This document shows, in pieces, positions 31,651 through 40,779 of a DNA stretch of 43,857 bases. Below the pieces are notes generated by a model. It made no database searches. It was not told the DNA's origin and saw nothing but the letters and a program-made list of their open reading frames with translations. The position numbers and the translations under genes were made by a program. This stretch comes from Lacinutrix algicola (GTDB lineage Bacteria > Bacteroidota > Bacteroidia > Flavobacteriales > Flavobacteriaceae), in assembly GCF_001418085.1 (NCBI RefSeq), contig NZ_LIQH01000043.1, positions 1 through 43,857 on the forward strand. Direction: 5' to 3'. Position 1 is the first letter of the stretch; each line of letters starts with the position of its first letter.

Positions 31651-32193
31651 TTAATTATTAGTTAAATAGGCTTCAATTTTTTTTGTTGCTATGTGATAAG
31701 AAGCCTTTAATGCGCCTTCACTAGTATCTAAAATTTCAGACATATCTTTGTATTTAATGTCTTGAAAATATTTCATATTAAAAACCAGTTGTTGCTTTTC
31801 TGGTAAGGTTGCAATTGCTTTTTGAAGCTTAAGTTGTATAGCATCACCTTCAAAATAAACATCAGATTCCATATTATCTATGGCTAAATTCTGTACTTCT
31901 TCATTGGTTATCTGTAACCGTTTTGCATTTTTGTTTATTAGCGTAATCGCTTCGTTTGTTGCAATTCTATAGAGCCAAGAATAGAGTTTGCTATTTCCTT
32001 TAAAACCATCAATACTTTTATAGACTTTAATAAATGTGTTTTGAAGCACATCATCTGCATCGTTATGAGATTTTACAATACTTCTTATATGCCAATACAA
32101 ACGCTCTTTATATTGCGCTATAAGTTCTCTAAAAGCAGCATCTTTATTGCCTTTAGCTTGTAATTGAGATATAAGTTCTGTTTCTGTTGTCAC
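31651..32193 (-). CDS. ECF-type RNA polymerase sigma factor (second module)
   Basis: This is a 180-residue ECF sigma factor. Region 2 (about residues 20-90) has NDADDVLQNTFIKVYKSI and YSWLYRIATNEAI. Region 4 (about 125-175) has TLPEKQQLVFNMKYFQDIKYKDMSEIL and the recognition helix SEGALKASYHIATKK. It starts with GTG. The next genes are the putative anti-sigma factor and the secreted sensor, so all three form one regulatory set on the minus strand. No copy of the CAAGTT-N14-CATCTAAA motif is found in front of it, so its promoter specificity is different from that of the sigma factor at 20611. Targets are unknown. Confidence 0.93.
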   Translation of the reverse strand: MTTETELISQLQAKGNKDAAFRELIAQYKERLYWHIRSIVKSHNDADDVLQNTFIKVYKSIDGFKGNSKLYSWLYRIATNEAITLINKNAKRLQITNEEVQNLAIDNMESDVYFEGDAIQLKLQKAIATLPEKQQLVFNMKYFQDIKYKDMSEILDTSEGALKASYHIATKKIEAYLTNN

Positions 32194-32450
32194 TAAATCT
32201 ATTTTCTTTTAGACTACTAAAGTTTAATATGGTTTAATGTAAATGTAATATTCTTTTAAAAATATACTCTTTTTGTAGTTTATTGATGAATAGATATTGA
32301 TTGAATTTTGTTTGCACACTATAAAGTACGATTAAAAGATGTATTTAAACGATTAAAGTGCAAATTATTTGGGTGTTAACTATTTATGTCCTAAATTTAT
32401 TACAGAAAATAATACTTATGTTTTATGCCCCAATTTTATGCATAGAACAA
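32194..32450. other. Intergenic gap, no clear feature
   Basis: About 257 bp of AT-rich DNA between the second sigma gene and the ABC exporter terminator. It must hold the sigma promoter, but I cannot place it with confidence. No gene or stable hairpin was recognised. Confidence 0.4.
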
Positions 32451-32483
32451 AAAAAGGATAAACGTAATGTTTATCCTTTTTCT
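32451..32483 (-). terminator. Terminator of the ABC exporter operon
   Basis: AAAAAGGATAAAC with its complement (13-bp perfect stem), 5-base loop and A/T-rich flanks, 22 bp past the exporter stop codon. Confidence 0.9.
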
Positions 32484-32504
32484 ATTTGTGTTGATCTCTT
32501 GAAG

Positions 32505-34334
32505 CTACTCGAAGCTTTGCATATCTACTAGTTTTTTATAAATACCATTCATTGCTATAAGTTCGTTATGTTTTCCTTGCTCTGCAATTTCTCCTTTATG
32601 CATGACAATTATTTTATCTGCATTTTGAATCGTAGATAATCTATGCGCTATAACAATAGAGGTTCTGTTTTTCATCATGTTCTCTAAAGCAACTTGAACT
32701 ATACGCTCGCTTTCTGTGTCTAATGCTGAGGTGGCTTCATCTAGAACCATAATTGGAGGATTTTTTAAAACAGCTCTTGCAATACTTAAGCGTTGTTTTT
32801 GTCCTCCAGAAAAATTATTTCCAGCATCACCAATATTAGTTTCTATGCCTTTAGATAAATCTTTTACAAATTCCCAGGCATTAGCTATTTTTAAGGCTTC
32901 TATAATCTCTTCTTCTGTAGCGTTTTCTTTACCAATTAAAAGATTGTTTTTAATAGTATCATTAAATAAAATAGAATCTTGTGTAACTAATCCCATTAAG
33001 TCACGAAGTGATTTCTTGGTAATGTCTTTAATGTTATTGTTATCTATTTCTATACTACCTTCGTTAACATCGTAAAAACGAGTAAGTAAATTTGCAATCG
33101 TACTTTTTCCTGAACCAGACTGTCCTACTAATGCTACTGTTTTTCCTTTTGGTACTTTAATAGAGAAATTCTTTAAAACAGGATCGTTATTGTATTTAAA
33201 TGTAATATTATTAATTGCTATTTCGTTATTAAAAGTTTCTAAGGACTTAGCATTTTGTACATCTGGCATTGTATCTTCTTCATGTAAAATTTCGAACACA
33301 CGATCTGCTGCTGCCATACCATTTTTAACTTTATATGAAGCTTTACTAATAGCTTTTGCTGGTGTTAAAATAGCATAAGCAAGTCCCATAAAAGCTAAGA
33401 AATCTGTGCCCTTAATAATTTTTTCTACTAAAACAAGTTGTCCTCCATACCAAAGTAATACAGCTATTGTTGTAATTCCTAAAACTTCGCTAACAGGTCC
33501 TGCAAGATTGTTTTTTAAGCCTATTTTATTAGATAGTTTTAATATTCTGTCTGCTGAGTTTGTGAAATTGTTTTTAAATATTTTTTCAGCAGTATAACTT
33601 TTAACAATTTTTAATCCGCTTAAGGATTCTTCAACAATAGAGATTAATTTTCCAGACTCTTGTTGTGCTTTTAGCGAATTACTTTTTAAACTTTTCCCTA
33701 ATCTAGAAATTAAAATTCCTGCTACAGGAATAAAGAATAAAACGAAAAGAGTTAATTTCCAGCTAAAAGTGAACATGAAAATTAATGAAAAAATGATTGT
33801 AGCTGGTTCTCTTACAATTAATTCTAAAGCAATAAAAAAGGAATTTTGCATTTCGTTAATATCTCCTAATATTCTTGCCATTACATCTCCTTTTCGTCTT
33901 TTTGCATAAAAGCCTATAGGTAGGTTAATAATCTTATCATACATTTCTTTTCTAAGATTATTTAAAATTCCATTTTTTAAATACATCATGTGTTGCATAG
34001 AAAAGTATCCAAAAAGGTTTTTAAGTAAAAATGTAGTAATTACTAAACCTATAACTATTACTAAAGCCATTTGAGCATTACCATTGTCTAAATAGCTACT
34101 TACTTTGTAATTTAGTAATTGTTCTCCGTATGTTTTTATTCCAGAAATACCTTTCCAAACAGGTGCTTCTGTAACATCTTCGGTTTGACCAAATAATACG
34201 TTTAGCATAGGTATTAAAGATATAAATGCTAAGGCACTAAATAGTGCATATAATAAGTTGAAAATTACGTTTAAAAAAACGTGTTTTTTATACTTTTTTA
34301 TATAGGGTAATAATTGAATTATTATTTTTTTCAT
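32505..34334 (-). CDS. MsbA-like ABC exporter (fused membrane and ATPase domains)
   Basis: This is a 609-residue half-transporter. The N-terminal 330 residues carry six membrane helices of the type I exporter fold. The ATPase domain follows, with Walker A GQSGSGKST at 404-412, the signature FSGGQKQR near 513-520 and Walker B IMVLDEATSALD near 535-545, then the H-loop AHRLS. It works as a homodimer in the inner membrane. Lipid A or lipid-linked glycan export is the usual role of such MsbA-like proteins in Bacteroidota, but drug or peptide export cannot be excluded. It abuts the phosphohexomutase gene with no space between stop and start, and the cluster also has a GT2 enzyme, which favours an envelope-glycan job. 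Confidence 0.92.
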   Translation of the reverse strand: MKKIIIQLLPYIKKYKKHVFLNVIFNLLYALFSALAFISLIPMLNVLFGQTEDVTEAPVWKGISGIKTYGEQLLNYKVSSYLDNGNAQMALVIVIGLVITTFLLKNLFGYFSMQHMMYLKNGILNNLRKEMYDKIINLPIGFYAKRRKGDVMARILGDINEMQNSFFIALELIVREPATIIFSLIFMFTFSWKLTLFVLFFIPVAGILISRLGKSLKSNSLKAQQESGKLISIVEESLSGLKIVKSYTAEKIFKNNFTNSADRILKLSNKIGLKNNLAGPVSEVLGITTIAVLLWYGGQLVLVEKIIKGTDFLAFMGLAYAILTPAKAISKASYKVKNGMAAADRVFEILHEEDTMPDVQNAKSLETFNNEIAINNITFKYNNDPVLKNFSIKVPKGKTVALVGQSGSGKSTIANLLTRFYDVNEGSIEIDNNNIKDITKKSLRDLMGLVTQDSILFNDTIKNNLLIGKENATEEEIIEALKIANAWEFVKDLSKGIETNIGDAGNNFSGGQKQRLSIARAVLKNPPIMVLDEATSALDTESERIVQVALENMMKNRTSIVIAHRLSTIQNADKIIVMHKGEIAEQGKHNELIAMNGIYKKLVDMQSFE

Positions 34335-36065
34335 TTATTTAAGCTGCATGTCTTTTAAAATAGCATCGATTTTATCTTCCAATTGTTGTTCCGTTGCTTT
34401 AAAAGCAGACACATTGTCTAATGTCGTATTTACGCTAATATAAAATTTAATTTTAGGCTCTGTACCACTTGGTCTTAAGGCAATTTTACTGCCATCTTCT
34501 GTATAATAAATTAAAACATTAGATTTTGGAACATCTAAAATATATTCTTCTTGACTTTGAATGTTTTTTGCTATAGACGACTGATAATCTTCTATTAAAA
34601 CTATTTTTTCACCGTTTACATTTTTCAATGGATTCTCACGAGCATCAATCATCATTTGTTTTATCTCTTTAGCGCCTTCAATTCCTTTTTTAGTTATAGA
34701 AATTAAACGTTCCTTGTATAAACCATGTTCTATATATAGTTTAATTAATTCTTGGTAAACGCTACTGCTTTTTGCTTTTGCTTGTGCCGCAATTTCGCAT
34801 GCTAGTAGAGTAGAGGTAACAGCGTCTTTATCGCGAACAAAATCGCCAACCATAAACCCGAAACTTTCTTCACCACCACCAATAAAGTCTTGCTCTGGAA
34901 AGTCTTTTATCATTTTAGCAATCCATTTAAAACCGGTTAAACCAATTTTAGATTCTACGTTGTAAGACTCTGCTAAAACACTCATCATTGGAGTAGAAAC
35001 AATAGTACTTGCAATAAATTGATTACCGTTTATTCTGTTTTCACTCTGCCATTGTTTTAATAAGAAATCCGTCATTAACAACATGGCTTGATTTCCGTTT
35101 AAAATAACAAGCTCGTTATCTAAATCTCTCACAACAACACCTAATCTATCGCAATCTGGATCTGTACCAATTACAATATCAGCATCTGTTTTAGTAGCCA
35201 ATTCTATTGCCATTTTTAAGGCTTCTGGCTCTTCTGGATTTGGAGAGACTACAGTTGGGAAATCGCCATTTGGTTCGCGTTGTTCTTCAACTATATTAAC
35301 ATTGGTGTAGCCTGCTCGGTTTAATGTTTCTGGTACAGCTGTAATAGATGTACCATGAAGTGAGGTAAATACAATGTTTAATTTTTCTCTCGCTTCCGCG
35401 GAAGTATTAAAGCTTCCGTTTTTAACAGATGCATTAATAAAAACATCATCTACTTCTTTACCTATATAATTGATTAGATTTTCGTTTGCTTCAAATTTAA
35501 TTTCAGCATAATCTAAATTATTAATAACATTTATTATTTCTCCATCTTGAGGTGGCACTAATTGTCCGCCATCTTGCCAGTATACTTTGTAGCCATTATA
35601 TTCTGGAGGATTGTGAGATGCTGTTAAAACAATACCACAATGGCAGTTTAAATGTTTTAAAGCGAAAGAAAGTTCTGGAGTAGCACGAAGGTCTTCGAAT
35701 AAGAATACTTCAATATTATTAGCCGAAAACACATTAGCAACAACTTTTGCTAAAGATTTACTATTGTGTCTACAATCAAAAGCAATAGCGACTTTTAATG
35801 TTTCGTTAGGAAACACTTTGTGCATATAATCGCTTAAACCTTGCGTGTTTTTTCCTAAGGTATATTTGTTAATTCTATTGGTGCCAATGCCCATTACGCC
35901 ACGCATACCACCAGTACCAAATTCTAAATCTTTATAAAAAGATTCTTTTAGTTCCTTTGGATTTGTAGCTATTAAATCCTTAATATGAGATTGTGTGTCT
36001 TCGTCAAATGCTGGAGTTAGCCAAGTATTGACTCTGTTTAGTAATTCTGGTTCTATGTGTATCAT
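34335..36065 (-). CDS. Phosphohexomutase (phosphoglucomutase/phosphomannomutase type)
   Basis: This 576-residue enzyme of the alpha-D-phosphohexomutase superfamily interconverts hexose 1- and 6-phosphates. The phosphoserine loop [13 protein letters not shown] is near 150, the magnesium loop DPDCDRLG near 305-312, the sugar-binding [10 protein letters not shown] near 400, and the phosphate-binding [10 protein letters not shown] near 535. The length fits the larger PgcA/PGM type of Bacteroidota. It should supply glucose-1-phosphate or mannose-1-phosphate for glycan and glycogen precursors. It lies between the GT2 gene (72 bp upstream) and the ABC exporter (immediately downstream), consistent with one operon for envelope sugar supply and export. 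Exact substrate preference cannot be read from the motifs. Confidence 0.93.
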   Translation of the reverse strand: MIHIEPELLNRVNTWLTPAFDEDTQSHIKDLIATNPKELKESFYKDLEFGTGGMRGVMGIGTNRINKYTLGKNTQGLSDYMHKVFPNETLKVAIAFDCRHNSKSLAKVVANVFSANNIEVFLFEDLRATPELSFALKHLNCHCGIVLTASHNPPEYNGYKVYWQDGGQLVPPQDGEIINVINNLDYAEIKFEANENLINYIGKEVDDVFINASVKNGSFNTSAEAREKLNIVFTSLHGTSITAVPETLNRAGYTNVNIVEEQREPNGDFPTVVSPNPEEPEALKMAIELATKTDADIVIGTDPDCDRLGVVVRDLDNELVILNGNQAMLLMTDFLLKQWQSENRINGNQFIASTIVSTPMMSVLAESYNVESKIGLTGFKWIAKMIKDFPEQDFIGGGEESFGFMVGDFVRDKDAVTSTLLACEIAAQAKAKSSSVYQELIKLYIEHGLYKERLISITKKGIEGAKEIKQMMIDARENPLKNVNGEKIVLIEDYQSSIAKNIQSQEEYILDVPKSNVLIYYTEDGSKIALRPSGTEPKIKFYISVNTTLDNVSAFKATEQQLEDKIDAILKDMQLK

Positions 36066-36137
36066 AATTAGGATAGTAAATTAATAGAATGTAAAAATAA
36101 GCATTATAAAAAAATTAGAATTAAGGCTGTGTTAATT

Positions 36138-37097
36138 CTACTCTTTGTGGTTTAGGTTTAGTTCTTCCTTAACTAAGTAACGTTTTTTGTTTTGTTTAGA
36201 ACGTAAAATAATTTCACCTAAAAAACCAGCGACAAAAAACTGAGTACCAATAATCATAGTAACTAAGGCGATATAAAATTGTGGTCTTTGCGTAATTAAT
36301 CTTCCGTCGATATGAAAAAACAATTTATCGATACCTAAATATAAAGAAAACAGCAAACCAATAGTAAACATAATAACACCTAAAGCACCAAATAAGTGCA
36401 TAGGACTTTTTCCAAAACGAGAAATAAACCAAATGGTAATTAAATCTAGAAAGCCATTAACAAAGCGTTCCATACCAAATTTAGTTTCACCGTATTTTCT
36501 AGCTTGATGTTGTACTACTTGCTCTCCAATTTTTGTAAAACCAGCGTTTTTAGCTAGTACAGGAATGTAACGGTGCATCTCGCCATTAACATCAATATGT
36601 TTAACAACAATGTTTTTGTAGGCTTTTAAACCGCAATTAAAGTCGTTAAGTTTAACACCAGATGTTTTTCTGGCAGCCCAATTAAAGAGTTTAGATGGTA
36701 GGTTTTTTGTAAGTTTATTATCGTAACGTTTCTTTTTCCATCCAGAAACAAGATCGAAATTTTCATTAATAATCTTGTTGTAAAGCGAAGGTATTTCTTC
36801 TGGATTATCCTGTAAATCGGCATCCATTGTAATAATAACATCACCTTGTGCTTTTTCAAAACCAGCATGTAGTGCTTGAGATTTTCCAAAGTTTTTTAAA
36901 AACCGAATACCTTTTACGTTAGCATTTGTTTTAGAAAGTACGTCTATAGTTTTCCAAGAATCATCTATAGAGCCGTCGTCTATAAATAGTATTTCATAAG
37001 AAAAACGATTGGATTGCATAACTTTTGCAATCCAATCGTGTAATTCTGTAATTGATTCTTGTTCGTTAAGTAGTGGTATGACTACAGATATATCCAT
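36138..37097 (-). CDS. GT2 family glycosyltransferase with membrane anchor
   Basis: This is a 319-residue GT2 enzyme of the DPM1/GtrB-like group. The catalytic domain (about 1-215) has IPLLNEQESI at the start, the FIDDGSIDDS segment, the DxD-type motif MDADLQDNP near 90-100, and the later QHQARKYGETKFG segment. Two membrane helices at about 228-252 and 272-296 anchor it. Such enzymes move a sugar from a nucleotide donor to undecaprenyl or dolichyl phosphate to make lipid-linked sugars for O-antigen, S-layer or protein glycosylation. A TATATTTG promoter box lies 24 bp upstream. It should be transcribed with the phosphohexomutase and exporter. Donor sugar unknown. Confidence 0.92.
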   Translation of the reverse strand: MDISVVIPLLNEQESITELHDWIAKVMQSNRFSYEILFIDDGSIDDSWKTIDVLSKTNANVKGIRFLKNFGKSQALHAGFEKAQGDVIITMDADLQDNPEEIPSLYNKIINENFDLVSGWKKKRYDNKLTKNLPSKLFNWAARKTSGVKLNDFNCGLKAYKNIVVKHIDVNGEMHRYIPVLAKNAGFTKIGEQVVQHQARKYGETKFGMERFVNGFLDLITIWFISRFGKSPMHLFGALGVIMFTIGLLFSLYLGIDKLFFHIDGRLITQRPQFYIALVTMIIGTQFFVAGFLGEIILRSKQNKKRYLVKEELNLNHKE

Positions 37098-37121
37098 GTA
37101 TTATTTTGAAAATTGTTACTT

Positions 37122-37129
37122 CAAATATA
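37122..37129 (-). promoter_or_regulatory. -7 box of the GT2 operon
   Basis: TATATTTG on the minus strand fits TAnnTTTG exactly, 24 bp before the GT2 start and just after the DUF4199 stop. No clean TTG at -33. Confidence 0.55.
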
Positions 37130-37135
37130 AAACTA

Positions 37136-37666
37136 TTATGCGTTTTCTGGGTTTCTTTTTACTATTAAAGCTACAATAAGACCAATAATAGCCTGAATTA
37201 TTAAAAATATAGCATTAGATTGTAATTGAGGCGCAATAGAAAACTGATTTTTTTGAGCTTCCATTTGTTCTACAGCTTCGGCAACAGCTTCTTCTGGAGC
37301 ATTAAAACTACGCATCATTTGTACAGAAGCTTCAATTGTTTTTTCTTTTAATATTAATGCTGCTTCTGGATCAACAAAATTAAATATTATGATACTTATC
37401 ACCATACTAATTAATATTCCTATAGCTATAGTAATAAAGTAAGAGCTAAATGCTTCTTTAAAAGTAATAAAGCCATCTTGCATTTTTTTAGATTTTAATG
37501 CAGACACGATACCAAACGCAATAATTGTTATAAAAAGAATTATCCCTAACCACCATTTTGTTAATAGTTCTAGATATGCAGCATAACCTAATATTGTTAT
37601 AGCAGACATTAAGACTCCTAGATACATACCTAGATTAATTGCAGATGATTTTGTTGTAGTTTCCAT
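37136..37666 (-). CDS. DUF4199 family membrane protein
   Basis: This is a 176-residue protein with four predicted membrane helices: about 10-30, 36-56, 70-93 and 148-170. The segment between the third and fourth helix (about 96-145) is acidic and helical. It matches the DUF4199 family of Bacteroidota, whose function is not known. It lies upstream of the GT2 gene on the same strand, with 38 bp between them; a separate promoter box exists for each. A role in envelope or membrane homeostasis is plausible only because of its neighbours. It is read divergently from the L31 gene at 37826. Confidence 0.85.
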   Translation of the reverse strand: METTTKSSAINLGMYLGVLMSAITILGYAAYLELLTKWWLGIILFITIIAFGIVSALKSKKMQDGFITFKEAFSSYFITIAIGILISMVISIIIFNFVDPEAALILKEKTIEASVQMMRSFNAPEEAVAEAVEQMEAQKNQFSIAPQLQSNAIFLIIQAIIGLIVALIVKRNPENA

Positions 37667-37707
37667 ATTTTTGTAGTTTATTAGTTTGTATATATTTAGT
37701 TAGTTGT

Positions 37708-37715
37708 CAAAGATA
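37708..37715 (-). promoter_or_regulatory. -7 box of the DUF4199 gene
   Basis: TATCTTTG on the minus strand fits TAnnTTTG, 41 bp before the start codon. No TTG at the -33 spacing. Confidence 0.5.
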
Positions 37716-37781
37716 AAAAAACGTTACAGAAATAAGTTTAAATTATTTTTAAAAAAATAGTGTGTGTTTGTAAAAAATGAT

Positions 37782-37789
37782 TAAATTTG
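37782..37789 (+). promoter_or_regulatory. -7 box of rpmE2
   Basis: TAAATTTG on the plus strand, exact match to TAnnTTTG, 36 bp before the L31 start codon. A TTG nearby (37768-37770) is too close to be the -33 element. Confidence 0.55.
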
Positions 37790-37825
37790 CACCTCGAATT
37801 TAGAATACAATAAAAGCATTTAGAG

Positions 37826-38077
37826 ATGAAAAAAGATATACATCCAGAAAATTATAGAGTAGTAGCATTTAAAGACATGTCTAACGAAGACGTGTTTTTA
37901 ACAAAGTCTACAGCTAACACAAACGAAACATTAGAAGTTGACGGTGTTGAATATCCATTAGTAAAAATGGAAATTTCTAGAACGTCTCATCCTTTTTACA
38001 CAGGTAAATCTAAATTAATTGATACTGCAGGTCGTATCGATAAATTCAAAAACAAATACGCTAAATTCAAAAAATAA
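37826..38077 (+). CDS. rpmE2: 50S ribosomal protein L31, type B
   Basis: This is an 83-residue ribosomal protein with the standard start DIHPENYR, the [11 protein letters not shown] segment near residues 51-61, and the closing [13 protein letters not shown]. It has no cysteine at all, so it is the zinc-independent type B (YkgM-like) form rather than the CxxC-bearing type A. In organisms with both, type B replaces type A in zinc shortage, but many Bacteroidota keep only type B, so no regulation should be assumed. It is a monocistronic gene with its own promoter box and a hairpin terminator. Confidence 0.97.
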   Translation: MKKDIHPENYRVVAFKDMSNEDVFLTKSTANTNETLEVDGVEYPLVKMEISRTSHPFYTGKSKLIDTAGRIDKFKNKYAKFKK

Positions 38078-38095
38078 TTTAGCTTACATCATATT

Positions 38096-38130
38096 AAAAA
38101 GCTCTTTCATATAAATGAAAGGCTTTTTTG
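38096..38130 (+). terminator. rpmE2 terminator
   Basis: A hairpin with arms AAAAAGCTCTTTCAT and ATGAAAGGCTTTTTT around ATAA, one small internal mismatch, then a T-run, 18 bp past the L31 stop codon. Confidence 0.85.
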
Positions 38131-38154
38131 TTTTCTACAATTATGCTATTTTTG
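38128..38154 (+). promoter_or_regulatory. Promoter of the GlmU-like gene
   Basis: TTG at 38128-38130, 16 bases, then TATTTTTG at 38147-38154, close to the Bacteroidota -33/-7 arrangement. The -33 part lies in the T-run of the L31 terminator. The start codon is 64 bp downstream. Confidence 0.5.
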
Positions 38155-38218
38155 TTATAACCTTAAGTTTTTAGAGGTGCATTAACACAACTCTAAGCTT
38201 TAAACTATAAAATTAAAA

Positions 38219-39394
38219 ATGAATTACATTCTCTTTGACGGTCCAGCAAGAAATCAATTATTACCGTTTACTTATACAAGACCAGTTGCAGATATTAGAG
38301 TAGGTATTTTAACCATTCGCGAAAAATGGGAAAAGCATTTACTAGCAACTACAACTACTGTAACTGAAGATTATTTGTCTGAGAAATGGCCAATGGTAGA
38401 GCTAGAAGCTAATGTAATGATTAATGCGTCTTTTTTACCAACAGAAATTTTGGTTGATAAAATTAAGAATCTTAAAAAGAATGAAGCGATCTTTAAAGAT
38501 GAAGAAGTAATTGCTTTTTATACAGAAGAAGATCAAGAAGATATAGATTTAGAAACATTTGATGCTATAGAGTATAATGAAGATGTAATTACAATTGAAC
38601 ATACTTGGGATATTTTTGCTAAAAACGGTGAAGCTATTGCTCAAGATTTCGAATTGTTAACTAAGGATAGAGAATCACAGCCAATACCAAAATCTAACAA
38701 TATAATTGCTCCAGAAAACATTTTTATTGAAGAAGGAGCAAAGCTGGAGTTTGCCACACTAAACGCAAGTACAGGTCCTATTTACATAGGTAAAGATGCC
38801 GAAATTATGGAAGGCAGTGTGGTTCGTGGACCATTAGCTTTGTGTGATAACGCAACTTTAAAACTAGCTACAAAAATTTATGGTGCTACTACAGTTGGTC
38901 CACATAGTAAAGTAGGTGGAGAGGTAAATAACTCTGTTTTATTTGGATATTCTAATAAAGGACATGATGGTTTTTTAGGAAATTCTGTAATAGCAGAATG
39001 GTGTAATTTAGGTGCAGATACTAATAATTCTAACCTTAAAAATAATTATGCCGAGGTAAGACTATGGGATTACAATACAGAAGGTTTTGCTAGAACAGGC
39101 TTACAGTTTTGTGGTTTAATGATGGGAGACCATAGTAAATGTGGTATTAATACTATGTTTAATACAGGAACAGTTATAGGAGTTAATGCTAATATTTTTG
39201 GAAGTGGTTTTCCTAGAAATTTTGTACCAAGCTACAGTTGGGGAGGAAGTAGTGGTTTTACTACCTATTTAACTAAAAAAGCTTTCGAGGTTTGTAAAGT
39301 TGTAATGTCTAGAAGAGGACTAGATTTTACAGAAGCAGATCAATCTATTTTAGAATATGTTTTTGAAGAAACCAAAAAGTTTAGAAGAGAGTAA
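38219..39394 (+). CDS. GlmU-like putative sugar nucleotidyltransferase
   Basis: This is a 391-residue protein annotated in relatives as GlmU family or putative glucose-1-phosphate thymidylyltransferase. The first 150 residues form an unusual nucleotidyltransferase-like domain (it begins YILFDGPARNQLLPFTYTRP, with the family's TRP motif). From about 165 to 340 the protein has imperfect hexapeptide repeats (I/V-x-x-G-x-x) of a left-handed beta-helix, as in GlmU and acyl- or nucleotidyltransferases. The normal GxG-x-RMxP nucleotide loop of GlmU is not seen, so activity is uncertain. It may act in UDP-sugar supply. It has its own promoter and no obvious partner gene; the YhhN gene starts 102 bp downstream. 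Confidence 0.85.
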   Translation: MNYILFDGPARNQLLPFTYTRPVADIRVGILTIREKWEKHLLATTTTVTEDYLSEKWPMVELEANVMINASFLPTEILVDKIKNLKKNEAIFKDEEVIAFYTEEDQEDIDLETFDAIEYNEDVITIEHTWDIFAKNGEAIAQDFELLTKDRESQPIPKSNNIIAPENIFIEEGAKLEFATLNASTGPIYIGKDAEIMEGSVVRGPLALCDNATLKLATKIYGATTVGPHSKVGGEVNNSVLFGYSNKGHDGFLGNSVIAEWCNLGADTNNSNLKNNYAEVRLWDYNTEGFARTGLQFCGLMMGDHSKCGINTMFNTGTVIGVNANIFGSGFPRNFVPSYSWGGSSGFTTYLTKKAFEVCKVVMSRRGLDFTEADQSILEYVFEETKKFRRE

Positions 39395-39496
39395 ATTTAT
39401 TTAGTACTTGGTAATGAGCTATTAAAGATTTTTTTTGTAAGTTATTAATTGTTAAATTTAAATTAAAGGTTTATATTCGATATCGCAATTATCAAT

Positions 39497-40207
39497 ATGA
39501 AATTTATTTTTAAAACCACACTTAGATTTTCAATTCTATATTTAGGTTTATATATTTTAGATGCCTTTTTTAAGAATAATGATACTTTATATTTTTATAG
39601 ATATTTCTCGAAAATACTATTAAGTTTAAGCTTATTACTTTTTTTTCTTTTTAATACAAATCAAAAAGATAGTGATAAAAAAAACTTAGTTACGGCAGCC
39701 TTATGCTTATTTGTTTTTGGCGATTTTTTCTTTATTTCGGGCAATAATGGTGATATGGTCTACTTTATTATCGCTGCCATGTTTTTTGGTGTTGCTAAAA
39801 TCTGTTACTCTATTCGGTTTTTAAATAAAGAAGATTTTAATATCATTAAACTAATTCCTTTTTTACTTTTTTGTTTTATTTACATGAGTATTATTATGTC
39901 TATAGTATATAATAACTTAGGTAAGTATTTTATACCGTTACTAATCTATTTGTTTGTTGCTATGTTAATAATGCAATTTGCTTATTTAAGAAGAGGTGAG
40001 GTTAACGTTATTAGCTTTTGGCTAGTAATGTTTGGGGTTATAGCATTTATGATTGCCGATAGTATTAATATCCTTAAAATGTTTTTTAATCCATTAATAG
40101 CATATAATAAAATAACAGTTATGTTTTTTTATTGCTTAGCACAATACCTAATAGTGTTAGGGATATTAAAAGAAAATAAGAGTACAGTAAATATGAATAT
40201 AGAATAA
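39497..40207 (+). CDS. YhhN-family membrane protein (lysoplasmalogenase-like)
   Basis: This 236-residue, very hydrophobic protein has about eight membrane helices and few charged residues. The FGDFFFI segment near residues 73-79 and the following FFGVAKICYSIRF (about 95-107) are the characteristic parts of the YhhN family, some of which cleave the vinyl ether bond of lysoplasmalogens. Bacterial members vary, so the substrate is uncertain. Downstream, at 40274-40779, lies a broken copy of the same gene, so this locus was once a tandem pair. There is no clear promoter box; the 102-bp gap after the GlmU-like gene is AT-rich. Confidence 0.78.
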   Translation: MKFIFKTTLRFSILYLGLYILDAFFKNNDTLYFYRYFSKILLSLSLLLFFLFNTNQKDSDKKNLVTAALCLFVFGDFFFISGNNGDMVYFIIAAMFFGVAKICYSIRFLNKEDFNIIKLIPFLLFCFIYMSIIMSIVYNNLGKYFIPLLIYLFVAMLIMQFAYLRRGEVNVISFWLVMFGVIAFMIADSINILKMFFNPLIAYNKITVMFFYCLAQYLIVLGILKENKSTVNMNIE

Positions 40208-40273
40208 GTTTAAACTCGTTTAATTTTAAATATAAAATAGAAGATATTAATAAATAATTTTAAAGCTCCTCAA

Positions 40274-40779
40274 ATGCTTGATAACCTATTTAATATTAAA
40301 AAACCATATTTTGCTATTGTCTATTTTCTAACTTTAGTCATAAATATTTGGGAGAAAACTTAATCTAGAAATTGTTCCATATAGGTATATAACCAAGTCT
40401 TTATTAATTGTTTTTTATTTAAAAAATCAAAAAAGACAAATATCATTATTATACTCTAACAGCTTTAATTTTATTTTGGATTGAAAGTATTGCGGTAATT
40501 AATCACGTTAATAATTTTAGATTTATATTTGGAATGTTATTTTTTGTTCTAGGTAAGATAATGTATTGCTTACGCTTTACTAATAATAGAGATTTTAAAT
40601 TAGCACGTTTATTGCCATTTTTGACAGTAAGTTTTATTTTAATTGTCTACGGTATTTTAATTGAAAAGAAGGTTATTGAAGAAAAAACACTAAAAATTAA
40701 TTTTTAGATACTTATTTTATTATCTGTATTAATAACAGTAAAGCAAAAAGAAATTGGTATTCTACTACTATTCTTTCGT
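40274..40779 (+). pseudogene. Decayed tandem copy of the YhhN gene
   Basis: The sequence reads MLDNLFNIKKPYFAIVYFL before a stop at 40361. It continues in a second frame (EIVPYRYITKSLLIVFYL) and then a third, where FFVLGKIMYCLRFTNNRDF and LLPFLTVSFILIVYGIL clearly match FFGVAKICYSIRFLNKEDF and LIPFLLFCFIYMSIIMS of the intact YhhN protein upstream. Another stop follows at 40705, with weak similarity running on to about 40779, into the end of the convergent substrate-binding gene. At least two frameshifts and two stops have accumulated, so this is a dead duplicate. Start coordinates follow the first ATG; the 3' limit is approximate. Confidence 0.82.

Noticed and set aside
33431-33460. CAAGTT inside the ABC exporter gene
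   Set aside because: No CATCTAAA at the required distance, and it lies within coding sequence.
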